Below are positions 1 through 7,419 of a DNA stretch of 26,434 nucleotides, piece by piece. Within the stretch, counting starts at the first letter, position 1. Each line of letters begins with the position of its first letter. The translations under genes and the position numbers were made by a program. Source of the DNA: a virus; IMG/VR virus record IMGVR_UViG_3300044617_000234, positions 1-26,434 of that record; one strand, written 5' to 3'. The notes beneath the pieces are model-generated. The model saw only the letters and a program-made list of their open reading frames with translations. It did not search any database and had not been told where the DNA came from.

Positions 1-228
1 TACGAAGCCGTTGTGAATAAATCATTCACGCACGATGGAGATGAACGACTTGCACGCCATGTTGCAAACTGCGTAACAAAACAATCTAGCCGTGGTGTGA
101 TGGTTGCAAAGGCAAGTAGCCGCCGCAAGGTGGATGCCGCAGTTGCTTCAATCTTTGGCTATGATCGCGCTACTCAACCAGCCGAACCGCCAGCACCAGT
201 TGCAAGATTCTTTTCAATTCAGGTATAG
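1..228 (+). CDS. terL: Terminase large subunit, C-terminal end (partial)
   Basis: This frame is open from the first base of the window, so it is the tail end of a longer gene that begins upstream. The visible 75 residues include HDGDERLARHVANCV, then a segment with SSRRKVDAAVASIFGYDRA. In phage large terminases the nuclease domain ends with such a motif, and the Asp of KVDAAVA (codon at 133-135) fits the last metal ligand of the RNase H-like fold. The protein would cut and package concatemeric DNA into proheads. The neighbouring portal and protease genes support the call. The ATPase part lies outside the window. A Pro/Ala-rich tail closes the protein. Confidence 0.85.
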   Translation, partial: YEAVVNKSFTHDGDERLARHVANCVTKQSSRGVMVAKASSRRKVDAAVASIFGYDRATQPAEPPAPVARFFSIQV

Positions 229-236
229 GGAGCATA

Positions 237-377
237 ATGAAGAAGATTGATCTATCAATTGCAGTCGAAGTTGTGGGCGTAACGCTTGCAACAACTGGCC
301 TTGCAATGATTTCAGTGCCATTAGCTTTAATTGTTGCAGGTGTTTTTCTAGTATGGATTACAGAGAAGGCTAACTAA
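237..377 (+). CDS. Small membrane protein, 46 residues
   Basis: A short gene between terminase and portal, preceded by AGGGAGC a few bases before its ATG. Its stop shares one base with the portal start (TAATG), which is good evidence of translational coupling. The protein begins MKKIDLSIAVEVVGVTLATT and continues with a hydrophobic stretch to FLVWITEKAN, so it likely forms one or two membrane segments with a charged C-terminus. No family is recognised. Small membrane proteins between terminase and portal occur in other actinophages, but no function can be given. Confidence 0.65.
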   Translation: MKKIDLSIAVEVVGVTLATTGLAMISVPLALIVAGVFLVWITEKAN

Positions 378-1771
378 TGAGTTTATCAAAGCGTTTGGCG
401 GGGTCAGGTTCTAAGCGATCTGCCAACAATCAATATGTCGAGCCATTGATTCCAGGCCGCCCACAATTCCAATCTCTTGCTGGCGTAACTGTAGATTCAG
501 AAACTGCAATTCGTATGTCCACGGTTTATTCCTGCGTGCGCCTATTGTCAGATACAGTTTCATCATTGCCAGTTGGTGCTTATGTGCGCCGTGACCGCGA
601 GCGCCTTTCATACACAACAGTTTATGGCGATCAACCAGCGTGGGTTACACGCCCCAATCCTGAAACAACACGCCTTGAGTTTTACGAGCAGATTGTTACC
701 TCATTCAAACTTGAAGGCAACGCTTACATCTTGACAGTGCGCGATGATATGGGCGATGTTCAAGAGCTATATGTGCTTGACCCAATTGGTGTGCGCATTG
801 AACGCCCACGCGCAGGTGAGCCTTTAATCTATTATGTAAAGGTTAGAGACACACAAGGCGTATATGAAGAACGCCTAACCGACAAAGAACTTTTGCACAT
901 CCCTGATTTTCGCCTACCAGGTCAGCGCTACGGCCTTTCACCAATCGCCGCCTGCCGCACCACACTTGGCGCGGCAATGGCAGCCGATGTTTATGCCGCT
1001 TCATACTTTGGCAACGCTGCCAACCCTGGCGGTGTCATTGAAGTACCAGGTGAGTTAACCGAAGAACAGGCATCAGATATTGGCCGTGATTGGAACCTTA
1101 CCCATACTGGCCCATACCGCGCTGGCAAGATTGGTATTCTTTCAGGCGGTGCAGCTTTCAAGCCGTTACAGATTAACGCCCAAGATGCGCAGTTGCTAGA
1201 CACTCGCCGTTTTAGTGTTGAAGAAATTGCTCGCATTTACCGCGTTCCATTGGCACTTCTTGGCCATCCAGTAGCGGGTGCAATGTCATTTGCATCTGTT
1301 GAAGCACAAAACCTTTCATTCGTTCAGTATTCATTGCGCCCAATCTTGGAGCGAATTGAGCAATCACTTTCAACATTGCTACCTGAACCTGACGGTTTCA
1401 TTCGCTTTAACCTTGATGCACTGCTACGCGGTACAACAAACGAGCGCTACGATGCTTACACAAAGGGATTGCGTGAAGGATTCCTTTCACTCAACGATGT
1501 TCACGCTTACGAAGATATGGCACCAATTGAGGCTGGCGATCAGTACCGTGTGCCACTACAAAACATTGATGCTTCAGATGCTAAAGATGTTGGCCTCAAG
1601 CTACGCACCGAAATTGCTGCAGCATTGATTCAGGTTGGCTTTGACCCAGCAGCAGTAACACAGGCAGTTGGCTTGCCTGATATGAAGCACACTGGTTTGC
1701 CTTCAAGTCAGTTGCAACAGATTTCAACAATTGACCCTGAAAATCCTGAAGCAGTTTATGAGGTCAAATAA
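377..1771 (+). CDS. Portal protein, HK97 family
   Basis: 464 residues. The dodecameric portal forms the DNA channel at one capsid vertex and docks terminase and connector. Family features are the early segment TAIRMSTVYSCVRLLSDTVSSLP, the central stretch around GLSPIAACRTTLG followed by AASYFGNAANPGGVIEVPG, and RRFSVEEIARIYRVPLALLG, all typical of HK97-type portals. Length matches the family. It starts on an ATG overlapping the small upstream gene and its own stop overlaps the protease start (TAATG at 1769-1773), so it belongs to one coupled head operon. Confidence 0.93.
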   Translation: MSLSKRLAGSGSKRSANNQYVEPLIPGRPQFQSLAGVTVDSETAIRMSTVYSCVRLLSDTVSSLPVGAYVRRDRERLSYTTVYGDQPAWVTRPNPETTRLEFYEQIVTSFKLEGNAYILTVRDDMGDVQELYVLDPIGVRIERPRAGEPLIYYVKVRDTQGVYEERLTDKELLHIPDFRLPGQRYGLSPIAACRTTLGAAMAADVYAASYFGNAANPGGVIEVPGELTEEQASDIGRDWNLTHTGPYRAGKIGILSGGAAFKPLQINAQDAQLLDTRRFSVEEIARIYRVPLALLGHPVAGAMSFASVEAQNLSFVQYSLRPILERIEQSLSTLLPEPDGFIRFNLDALLRGTTNERYDAYTKGLREGFLSLNDVHAYEDMAPIEAGDQYRVPLQNIDASDAKDVGLKLRTEIAAALIQVGFDPAAVTQAVGLPDMKHTGLPSSQLQQISTIDPENPEAVYEVK

Positions 1772-2721
1772 TGCCTTACTTTGTTAGCAATAATCAATCC
1801 GATTGTTCAGGATGGGCAACGGTAAAACAAGAATCAGATGGTTCTTATACAACAGTTGCTTGCCACGATAACAAGCAAAATGCAATAGATCAAATGGTTG
1901 CAGTTTCAATTTCTGAAGATATTGAACCAGGCGGGGAAGTTAACTCAAGGAGCAAAATGAAAAAGATTGAACGCCGTACATTTACAGTGCGCGATGTTGA
2001 AGCAAGACAAGCCGAAGATGGCACAATGACACTTCGCGGATACGCTGCAGTGTTCAATGATGCCAGCGTTCCCCTACCATTTATTGAGACAATCGCCCCT
2101 GGCGCGTTTCGTAAGACCTTGAGCGAGACACCTGATGTGCGCTTGCTTATCAATCACGAAGGTTTGCCACTAGCTCGCACAAAGAACGGCACACTTACAC
2201 TAACTGAAGATGATCGCGGTTTGTATATGGATGCACAAATTGCAGACACCAACGAAGGCCGCGATCTTTACAAGTTAGTTGAGCGCGGAGATGTTGACCA
2301 AATGAGTTTTGCTTTTCGTGTCATTCGTCAAAAGTGGAGCGAAGATCGCACAACTCGCACACTAACTGAAGTTTCACTAGCAGATGGAGATGTTTCAGTG
2401 GTTACTTACCCTGCCTACCCAACAACAACAGTTGAAGCGCGTGAGGCATTGCGCACCGCAATTGAAGCAATCAAAGAAGGTCGTGAGATTACAGGGGAAT
2501 CCTTAGCGGTTCTCAATACAATCTTCCAAGATTTAAGCGAAGGCCACGATTACATTATGAAGGCCGTTGAAATGATGGCAATGCTTACAGGTGGAGAGCC
2601 TGAAGAAGAAATTGAAGTTGAAGAACCTGAAGTTGAAGAAGTGCCAGTTGAGCCTGTAGCAACTGCAGCGCGTTCAATTTCACTGCGCCTAGCGCAAGCA
2701 ATCGTTAACAACACAAAATAA
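1771..2721 (+). CDS. Prohead maturation protease with N-terminal extension
   Basis: 316 residues, HK97-type (U35) capsid protease that trims the capsid scaffold domain. The protease core starts near residue 63 (MKKIERRTFTVRDVEARQ) and shows LRGYAAVFND, LLINHEG with candidate catalytic His129, QMSFAFRV with candidate Ser179, and the VTYPAYPTTTVEAR signature. Residues 1-62 are an extra domain with SDCSGWATVKQ, CHDNKQNAIDQMVAVSISED and EPGGE, a segment I know from actinophage head proteins as a separate or fused piece. The C-terminus is very acidic (EEEIEVEEPEVEEV). An in-frame ATG at 1957 with its own strong ribosome-binding site could make a 254-residue protease without the extension. Confidence 0.9.
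   Translation: MPYFVSNNQSDCSGWATVKQESDGSYTTVACHDNKQNAIDQMVAVSISEDIEPGGEVNSRSKMKKIERRTFTVRDVEARQAEDGTMTLRGYAAVFNDASVPLPFIETIAPGAFRKTLSETPDVRLLINHEGLPLARTKNGTLTLTEDDRGLYMDAQIADTNEGRDLYKLVERGDVDQMSFAFRVIRQKWSEDRTTRTLTEVSLADGDVSVVTYPAYPTTTVEAREALRTAIEAIKEGREITGESLAVLNTIFQDLSEGHDYIMKAVEMMAMLTGGEPEEEIEVEEPEVEEVPVEPVATAARSISLRLAQAIVNNTK
1947..1959 (+). promoter_or_regulatory. Internal ribosome-binding site and second start in the protease gene
   Basis: AAGGAG (1947-1952) lies four bases before an in-frame ATG (1957-1959). The ATG opens exactly at the point where standard HK97-type proteases begin (KKIERRTFTVRD). The upstream start at 1771 is also credible because it overlaps the portal stop. Two products from one frame are therefore likely. 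Confidence 0.6.
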
Positions 2722-2832
2722 GTTTCTGCTGCACAAGTAGCAGATCGAAGTCGGAGCAAATCCCACACCCTAAAAGCGCCGTGGAGAGCATTGCCACCAC
2801 CTCAAACAATTACAAACACTCATTGGAGAATA
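2722..2832 (+). other. Leader between protease and capsid genes
   Basis: 111 bases without a convincing gene, the longest gap in the head block. It contains a 6-bp hairpin TCTGCT(8)AGCAGA at 2725-2744. The capsid ribosome-binding site is TTGGAG at 2824-2829. A TTG-initiated extension of the capsid frame from 2791 is possible but lacks support. No clear promoter was found; a leader of this length before the most strongly expressed gene may affect mRNA stability or initiation. Confidence 0.35.
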
Positions 2833-4185
2833 ATGTCAAAGTCATACCTTGATGTAGCTCTTGAGCGCCGTGATGCAGTTAAGGCAGAAATGGATGCAGT
2901 TCTTGAGGCAGTAGCCGCAGAATCTCGCACCGACTTAACTACAGAGGAAACCGATAAGGTTGATGCTCTCGTAGAAGAAGCACGCGCACTAGATGCAAAG
3001 ATCGAAAAGTTCACAACACAGGCAGCAGCAGATGCAAAGGTTGCAGAAATGCGCTCATCAGTTGCAGCAGTAATTACACCTCGCGTTGGTGGAACATCTA
3101 TCACACGCGAAGCACGCACATACGCACCTGAAGCAAATGTTTCATTCGTTAAGGATGTATTCAACGCTCAGGTTCGCGGAGATTACAACGCACAAGAGCG
3201 CCTAGCGCGCCACACAAAGGAAGAATCAATCGAGCGCCGTGATGTTGATACATCAAACTTCGCTGGTTTAGTTGTTCCTCAGTACCTAGTTGACCTCGCT
3301 GCACCTTTCGCACGCGCAGGCCGCCCAACTGCAGACTTTGCAACTGCAAAGCACACACTTCCAGTTTCAGGTATGTCACTAGAGATTTCTCGTATGACAA
3401 CTGGAACTTCAACTGCAGTTCAGGAAACACAGAACACTGCAGTATCAGAGACAGATGCTGATGACACACTGCTATCAATTCCAGTACGCACAATCGCTGG
3501 ACAACAGGACCTATCACGCCAGGCAATTGAGCGCGGAACAGGCATTGACACATTTGTTGTTGCTGACCTAATCCGTTCATGGCACACAACAGTTGATGCT
3601 CAGGTTCTAAACGGAACAGGCTCAAACGGCCAGTTCAAGGGAATCCGTAACTCAGGTGGAAACGCAGTAACATTTACTGCAACAACACCAACAGTTGCAC
3701 TTCTATATCCAAAGTTGGCTGATGCAATTCAGCAGATTCAGAGCAATGTCTTTGAGACACCAACACACTGGATTATGCACCCACGCCGCCTAGCATTTTT
3801 GCTAGCAGCAACAGATTCAACAGGCCGCCCATTGGTAGTGCCAAACGCACAAGGACCAATGAACGGTTCAGCCGCTGGCGCAGGCGCTGCAGCATATGCA
3901 AACTCAGGTTACTCAATGATGGGCTTGCCTATCATTTCTGATGCAAATGTTGGAACAACATACGGCGCAGCAACAAATCAGGATGAAATCTACTGCGTAG
4001 CAGCACCTGAAATGCACCTATGGGAGCAACCAGGTTCACCGTTTGCATTGTCATTTGATGCAACTGGTGCTTCATCACTCACAATCAAGTCTGTTGTGTA
4101 CGGCTTCGGTGCCTTCTCAGCAGAGCGCTATCCAAAGGCCGCTTCAATTATCAGCGGAACTGGTTTAGTAGCTCCAACTTTCTAA
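2833..4185 (+). CDS. Major capsid protein, HK97 fold, with scaffold domain
   Basis: 450 residues from the ATG at 2833, chosen because GGAG precedes it and MSKSYLDVALERRDAVKAEM is a natural N-terminus. Residues 1 to about 90 are highly charged and helical, as in the HK97 delta domain that acts as internal scaffold and is removed by the protease encoded just upstream. The HK97 fold follows: SNFAGLVVPQYLVDLAAPFA, IPVRTIAGQQDLSRQAIERG, NGTGSNGQFKGI, THWIMHPRRLAFLLAATDS and the final YGFGAFSAERYPKA. Codon use is strongly biased to a few codons (GCA, ACA, TCA, CGC), consistent with high expression. A stem-loop follows the stop. Confidence 0.93.
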   Translation: MSKSYLDVALERRDAVKAEMDAVLEAVAAESRTDLTTEETDKVDALVEEARALDAKIEKFTTQAAADAKVAEMRSSVAAVITPRVGGTSITREARTYAPEANVSFVKDVFNAQVRGDYNAQERLARHTKEESIERRDVDTSNFAGLVVPQYLVDLAAPFARAGRPTADFATAKHTLPVSGMSLEISRMTTGTSTAVQETQNTAVSETDADDTLLSIPVRTIAGQQDLSRQAIERGTGIDTFVVADLIRSWHTTVDAQVLNGTGSNGQFKGIRNSGGNAVTFTATTPTVALLYPKLADAIQQIQSNVFETPTHWIMHPRRLAFLLAATDSTGRPLVVPNAQGPMNGSAAGAGAAAYANSGYSMMGLPIISDANVGTTYGAATNQDEIYCVAAPEMHLWEQPGSPFALSFDATGASSLTIKSVVYGFGAFSAERYPKAASIISGTGLVAPTF

Positions 4186-4202
4186 TCGAAAGTTAACAAA
4201 TT

Positions 4203-4250
4203 GTAAGAGGCGGGTTTTTCTCCCCCGACTAACCCGCCTCTTACTTCTTA
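4203..4250 (+). terminator. Hairpin after the capsid gene
   Basis: A perfect 14-bp inverted repeat, GTAAGAGGCGGGTT (4203-4216) and AACCCGCCTCTTAC (4231-4244), with a 14-base loop, lies 17 bases past the capsid stop. It is followed only by TTCTTA, a weak U-tract. It may be a partial terminator or an mRNA-stabilising structure that lowers expression of the genes downstream relative to capsid. Confidence 0.7.
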
Positions 4251-4253
4251 AAT

Positions 4254-4267
4254 GATTCGGGGGAATC
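4254..4267 (+). promoter_or_regulatory. Ribosome-binding site inside a mini-hairpin (copy 1)
   Basis: GATTCGGGGGAATC ends one base before the ATG at 4269. GATTC and GAATC are reverse complements around GGGG, so the Shine-Dalgarno G-run sits in the loop of a 5-bp stem. The identical 14-mer with identical spacing precedes the glycosyltransferase at 19669. Confidence 0.55.
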
Positions 4268-4268
4268 T

Positions 4269-4946
4269 ATGAAGTCAGCACATAAAGTTTCAATCGGCAG
4301 TTGTGACCCAGGAACAGTCAATGGCGGGTTTGCATTTAGTTTGATTCAGGTTGCTCAATCACGATCATCACGACTTGGCCCATTTATTCGCATCAAGGGT
4401 TCAGGCTTGCTTTCAAAGCAACGCAATCGTTTGGTTAAGCAATTCTTAGAAACCAAATCTGACTGGTTGCTGATGATGGATTCAGATGAGCAACTATCTG
4501 TTGAGGCATTTGATAAGTTAGTTGAAACTGCCCACGATACAGAGCGCCCAGTTGTAGCAGGTTTGGTATTTGCTAGTTTTGAAACAGGCTATCCATATCC
4601 ACAACCAGTGCCAACAATTTTTCAAGATGCCCCTGAAGGCTTCTTGCCGTTAAACAAGTACGATAAAGATTCAGTTTTCCAAGTAGATGCAGCAGGCACT
4701 GGATGTTTGCTCATCCACCGCAGCGTTCTTGAAGCAATCAGAGCAGATGCCGACCCACACCAGGGGCAAGATTGGTGTTGGTTTTGGGATGGCCCAATCA
4801 ACGGCGAATGGATAGGCGAAGATTTACAGTTTTGCCGCCGAGTTCGCTCACTAGGTTTTCCAATCTATGTCAACACAGGCGCGATACTGCCTCACTCAAA
4901 GAGTTACTGGTTAGATGATAGGCAGCACGACATATGGAACGCATAA
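4269..4946 (+). CDS. GT-A fold (family 2-like) glycosyltransferase
   Basis: 225 residues. Glycosyltransferases of this fold move a sugar from a nucleotide donor to an acceptor. The sequence shows RNRLVKQFLETKSDWLLMMDSDEQL, in which D71-S-D73 fits the metal-binding DxD motif, then AGTGCLLIHRSVLE and a late GEDLQFCRRVRSLGFPIYV, where G183-E184-D185 matches the acidic acceptor-side motif. It sits directly between capsid and connector genes, so virion protein glycosylation is a reasonable guess; some mycobacteriophages carry glycosyltransferase genes in head or tail blocks. Donor and acceptor are unknown. It has the unusual hairpin ribosome-binding site at 4254-4267. Confidence 0.8.
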   Translation: MKSAHKVSIGSCDPGTVNGGFAFSLIQVAQSRSSRLGPFIRIKGSGLLSKQRNRLVKQFLETKSDWLLMMDSDEQLSVEAFDKLVETAHDTERPVVAGLVFASFETGYPYPQPVPTIFQDAPEGFLPLNKYDKDSVFQVDAAGTGCLLIHRSVLEAIRADADPHQGQDWCWFWDGPINGEWIGEDLQFCRRVRSLGFPIYVNTGAILPHSKSYWLDDRQHDIWNA

Positions 4947-5059
4947 AAAGAATTTTAAGAATTAAGGTAAAATCAAAGGAAACCGCTACCGCCGTTCCAC
5001 AACTGGAACGCGCAATGCTTCCCAAAGTAGAAACGAGAACCAAGCGTGGCGATCACTAA
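4934..5059 (+). CDS. Small basic protein, 41 residues
   Basis: An ATG frame overlapping the glycosyltransferase end by 13 bases and the connector start by 14 bases. The product starts MERIKRILRIKVKSKE and is rich in Lys and Arg throughout, ending KRGDH. It fills what would otherwise be a gap of about 100 bases, which favours it being real. The ribosome-binding site is weak (AGG well upstream), and no family is recognised. It could be a nucleic-acid-binding or assembly peptide, but nothing proves that. Confidence 0.45.
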   Translation: MERIKRILRIKVKSKETATAVPQLERAMLPKVETRTKRGDH

Positions 5060-5654
5060 CGGGTATGTAACCCTGAATGAAGTTAAGGATGCACTCAATC
5101 TTGAGGATTCAATTGACAATGCAGCTCTTGAGATGGCGATTGCAACCGCCTCACGCCAAATAGATGATTATTGTGGCCGTTTCTTTTACAAGGATGGCAC
5201 CGAATTATTGCCAGCCACCCGCTATTACACGCCAACGGATTATTACATTCAACCGATTGATGATTTTGTAAGCATCAGCGAGATCGCAACCGATGATAAC
5301 TTTGATCGTTTGTATCAAACAGTGTGGCAGGCAGATGATGCAATGTTTGAACCAGTCAATAATCCTTCTCGCGGTTGGCCAATGTCACGCCTATTAGCGG
5401 TTGGCTCTTATGTTTTCCCATTTAACTTACCTCAATCCATACGGGTTAGAGGCGTTTTTGGATGGTCAGCGGTGCCATATGAAGTAAAGACTGCAGCAAA
5501 GATTCAGGCATCACGCCTGTTTCTTCGTAACCAATCACCATTTGGCATTGCTGGCAACACAGATTTAGGAACAGTTCGCTTGGCTGCAAAGCTAGATGCC
5601 GATGTTGAGGCACTGCTGCGCCCCTTACGCAAGAACAATGGCTTGGCCGTATAA
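5046..5654 (+). CDS. Head-tail connector (gp6-like adaptor)
   Basis: 202 residues from a GTG start. The N-terminus reads VTLNEVKDALNLEDSIDNAALEMAIATASRQIDDYCGRFF, the classical opening of the phage connector family (HK97 gp6-like): a helical bundle that binds under the portal and forms the first neck ring. A beta-rich middle (RYYTPTDYYIQPIDDFVSISEI) and a C-terminal helix with AAKIQASRLFLRNQSPFG also fit. It comes after portal and capsid and runs into the next gene by TAATG. The GTG codon is the only well-placed start before the conserved region. Confidence 0.85.
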   Translation: MAITNGYVTLNEVKDALNLEDSIDNAALEMAIATASRQIDDYCGRFFYKDGTELLPATRYYTPTDYYIQPIDDFVSISEIATDDNFDRLYQTVWQADDAMFEPVNNPSRGWPMSRLLAVGSYVFPFNLPQSIRVRGVFGWSAVPYEVKTAAKIQASRLFLRNQSPFGIAGNTDLGTVRLAAKLDADVEALLRPLRKNNGLAV

Positions 5655-6052
5655 TGTTGCCAAGTGAGGTTAGAAATGGCTTAAAAGCCAACCTAGAGGC
5701 GATTAAAGGTATGCGTACCTATGAGTTAATCCCTACGGTGCCAGTTGCCCCTGCAGCCATTGTTGGCCAGTTGGACTTCACCTTTGATTTGAACAATGCC
5801 CGTGGACTTGACCAGGCAAACCTAGATGTTGTTGTTTTGGTTCAGCGCTTCACAGAGCGTTCAGGCCAAAACGAACTTGATAAGTACCTTGCAGGTAGCG
5901 GGGATTTCTCAATCAAGGCAGCAATTGAATCTGATCTAACTCTTGGCGGTGCTTGCAATACTTTGCGAGTTACTTCTGCAGAGGCTGGCGAATATGTCGC
6001 TGGCGATATTGTATTTCTTTCATACCGTTACCGTCTCACCGTTTGGGGATAA
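5654..6052 (+). CDS. Probable tail terminator protein
   Basis: 132 residues starting on an ATG that overlaps the connector stop. The C-terminal half, with SGDFSIKAAIESDLTLGGACNTLRVTSAEAG and final FLSYRYRLTVWG, resembles tail terminator proteins of actinophages, in which a segment of the type 'ALEADPTLGG...V' precedes a last beta strand. Position between connector and tail tube fits: the hexameric terminator caps the tube and joins it to the neck. Family assignment rests on this pattern and gene order. Confidence 0.6.
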   Translation: MLPSEVRNGLKANLEAIKGMRTYELIPTVPVAPAAIVGQLDFTFDLNNARGLDQANLDVVVLVQRFTERSGQNELDKYLAGSGDFSIKAAIESDLTLGGACNTLRVTSAEAGEYVAGDIVFLSYRYRLTVWG

Positions 6053-6060
6053 GGAGAAAA

Positions 6061-6228
6061 ATGAGCTACACAGTTACCTCGGACAATTTCGAGGCGAAGA
6101 AAAAAGGCGAAACAATTACAGAAAAAGAATTGCTTGAACTTGGGTTAAACATTGATGCCCTAGTTGCAAGTGAGCATCTCAAGAAAACCGTAACAACTAA
6201 ACCAGCAACAGTAGAGGAAACAAAATAA
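6061..6228 (+). CDS. Unknown small protein, 55 residues
   Basis: The ATG at 6061 is preceded by AAGGAG at a good distance (6052-6057), so this start is preferred over a longer reading that would run inside the previous gene. The product begins MSYTVTSDNFEAKKKGETITEKELLELG and is charged and largely helical, ending with KTVTTKPATVEETK. Its stop is immediately followed by the ATG of the first tail tube gene. No family recognised; a tail-assembly accessory role is only suggested by position. Confidence 0.7.
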   Translation: MSYTVTSDNFEAKKKGETITEKELLELGLNIDALVASEHLKKTVTTKPATVEETK

Positions 6229-6651
6229 ATGGCCCGTATCGTATTAACAGATGCCTCAGTTGTAATTAACGGCACAAATTTAAGCCAATATATTACGAGT
6301 GTGGCACTTTCAACAAGCGAAGATGTTGTTGACACTACAGGAATGGCAGCGGGCGGAGCGCGTACCCGTGTTGCTGGCCTTGCTGACAATTCAGTCACAT
6401 TTGAATTTAATCAAGATTTTGATGCTCTAGGAACTGAAGTAACAATCAATGCAGTTGGTTCATCACTTGTTGGAACAAATGTAACTTGTGTAGTAAAGCC
6501 AACATCAGGAGCAGTAGGTGTTTCAAATCCTAGTTATTCATTTTCAGCAGTTGTTGCAGAGTGGCAGCCACTATCAGGTGCGGTTGGAGAACTGGCAACA
6601 GTTTCTACAACTTGGCCGATCTCAGGCGTGATTACAAAGGCAGTTGCATAA
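6229..6651 (+). CDS. Tail tube protein, paralogue 1
   Basis: 140 residues of beta-rich sequence. It starts MARIVLTDASVVINGTNLSQYITSVALS, has DVVDTTGMAAGGARTRVAGLADNSVTFEFNQDFD in the middle, and ends AEWQPLSGAVGELATVSTTWPISG. This is the pattern of a siphovirus tail tube protein, which stacks in hexameric rings to form the DNA conduit. Position ahead of the tail assembly chaperone and tape measure supports this. It is clearly paralogous to the next gene; which of the two builds most of the tube cannot be told. Confidence 0.75.
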   Translation: MARIVLTDASVVINGTNLSQYITSVALSTSEDVVDTTGMAAGGARTRVAGLADNSVTFEFNQDFDALGTEVTINAVGSSLVGTNVTCVVKPTSGAVGVSNPSYSFSAVVAEWQPLSGAVGELATVSTTWPISGVITKAVA

Positions 6652-7107
6652 ATGGCACGCCTTGTACTAACAGATGCCAATGTTTTGTTTGCAACATCAC
6701 CTGGTAACGCTGCAACAAATGACATTTCAGCGTTTATTACATCACTTTCATTAAGCACATCTTATGATGTAATTGACACCACAGGAATTTCAACTACAGG
6801 TGCAGCTCGTACCCGTGTTGCTGGCCTTGCCGATAACTCAATCACCATTGAGTTTAACAATGATTATGCAGACAATTCACTTGAAGAACTTATTAACGGA
6901 ACGACAACCACAAACGGCACTGTTGGCTTAGTAGTTGCAATGCAGGTTAAGCCAACATCAGGTGCAACAAGTGCCAGCAATCCAAAGTATAATTTCAATG
7001 TGCTTGTTGCAGAATGGCAGCCACTATCAGGTGCAGTTGGTGAATTATCAACGGCATCTGTAACTTGGCCGATCTCAGGTCCAATTACAAAATCAATTAC
7101 ACCGTAA
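6652..7107 (+). CDS. Tail tube protein, paralogue 2
   Basis: 151 residues, starting one base after the stop of the previous gene. It shares MAR(I/L)VLTDA, the block ending GARTRVAGLADNS, and AEWQPLSGAVGEL with its neighbour, but has inserts after residue 12 and in the middle (LEELINGTTTTNGT). Both copies are intact. It may form part of the tube, a tube with alternating rings, or a specialised ring at one end. The next gene begins after AAGGGGGAAAAG, a strong ribosome-binding site. Confidence 0.75.
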   Translation: MARLVLTDANVLFATSPGNAATNDISAFITSLSLSTSYDVIDTTGISTTGAARTRVAGLADNSITIEFNNDYADNSLEELINGTTTTNGTVGLVVAMQVKPTSGATSASNPKYNFNVLVAEWQPLSGAVGELSTASVTWPISGPITKSITP

Positions 7108-7125
7108 TCTACTAAGGGGGAAAAG

Positions 7126-7419
7126 ATGGATGGATTATCAATTAAGGTAAAAACAACTGATGGTGTTGAGGCCTCTTACAAGTTAACGCCTCGCATCATT
7201 GTTGCATTTGAACAAAACTTTGGTAAGGGTATGCCTCATTTACTGGGGCAAGAACAAAGAGTTGAACATATCTATTGGCTTGCTTGGAAATGCCAGCAAG
7301 TTGATGCTCAAAATAATGGTGGAACACCAGTAAAACTTTTTGGTCCAGAGTATTTAGACAGTATTGTTTCGGCCGAATTGGATGCTGATAGTTCTTTCGA
7401 ATCCACCGCAACAGCCTAA
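7126..7419 (+). CDS. Tail assembly chaperone, short (G-like) product
   Basis: 97 residues, starting MDGLSIKVKTTDGVEASYKLTPRIIVAFEQNFGKGM. It lies between tail tube and tape measure, where siphoviruses encode the chaperone pair that coats the tape measure during tail assembly. The start follows GGGGG at a suitable distance. The reading frame ends just as a second open frame in the -1 register begins, which is the usual arrangement for a programmed frameshift in this gene pair. Confidence 0.75.
   Translation: MDGLSIKVKTTDGVEASYKLTPRIIVAFEQNFGKGMPHLLGQEQRVEHIYWLAWKCQQVDAQNNGGTPVKLFGPEYLDSIVSAELDADSSFESTATA

Noticed and set aside
2745-2775. Possible tRNA 3' end in the capsid leader
   Set aside because: A few bases resemble a T-arm, but no acceptor stem or anticodon arm can be formed.
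2791-2832. TTG start 14 codons upstream for the capsid protein
   Set aside because: No ribosome-binding site at a good distance, a peptide unlike capsid starts, whereas the ATG at 2833 has GGAG before it.
5953-6060. Upstream extension of the 55-residue gene into the tail terminator gene
   Set aside because: The extended part lies wholly inside another coding frame and AAGGAG directly precedes the ATG at 6061.
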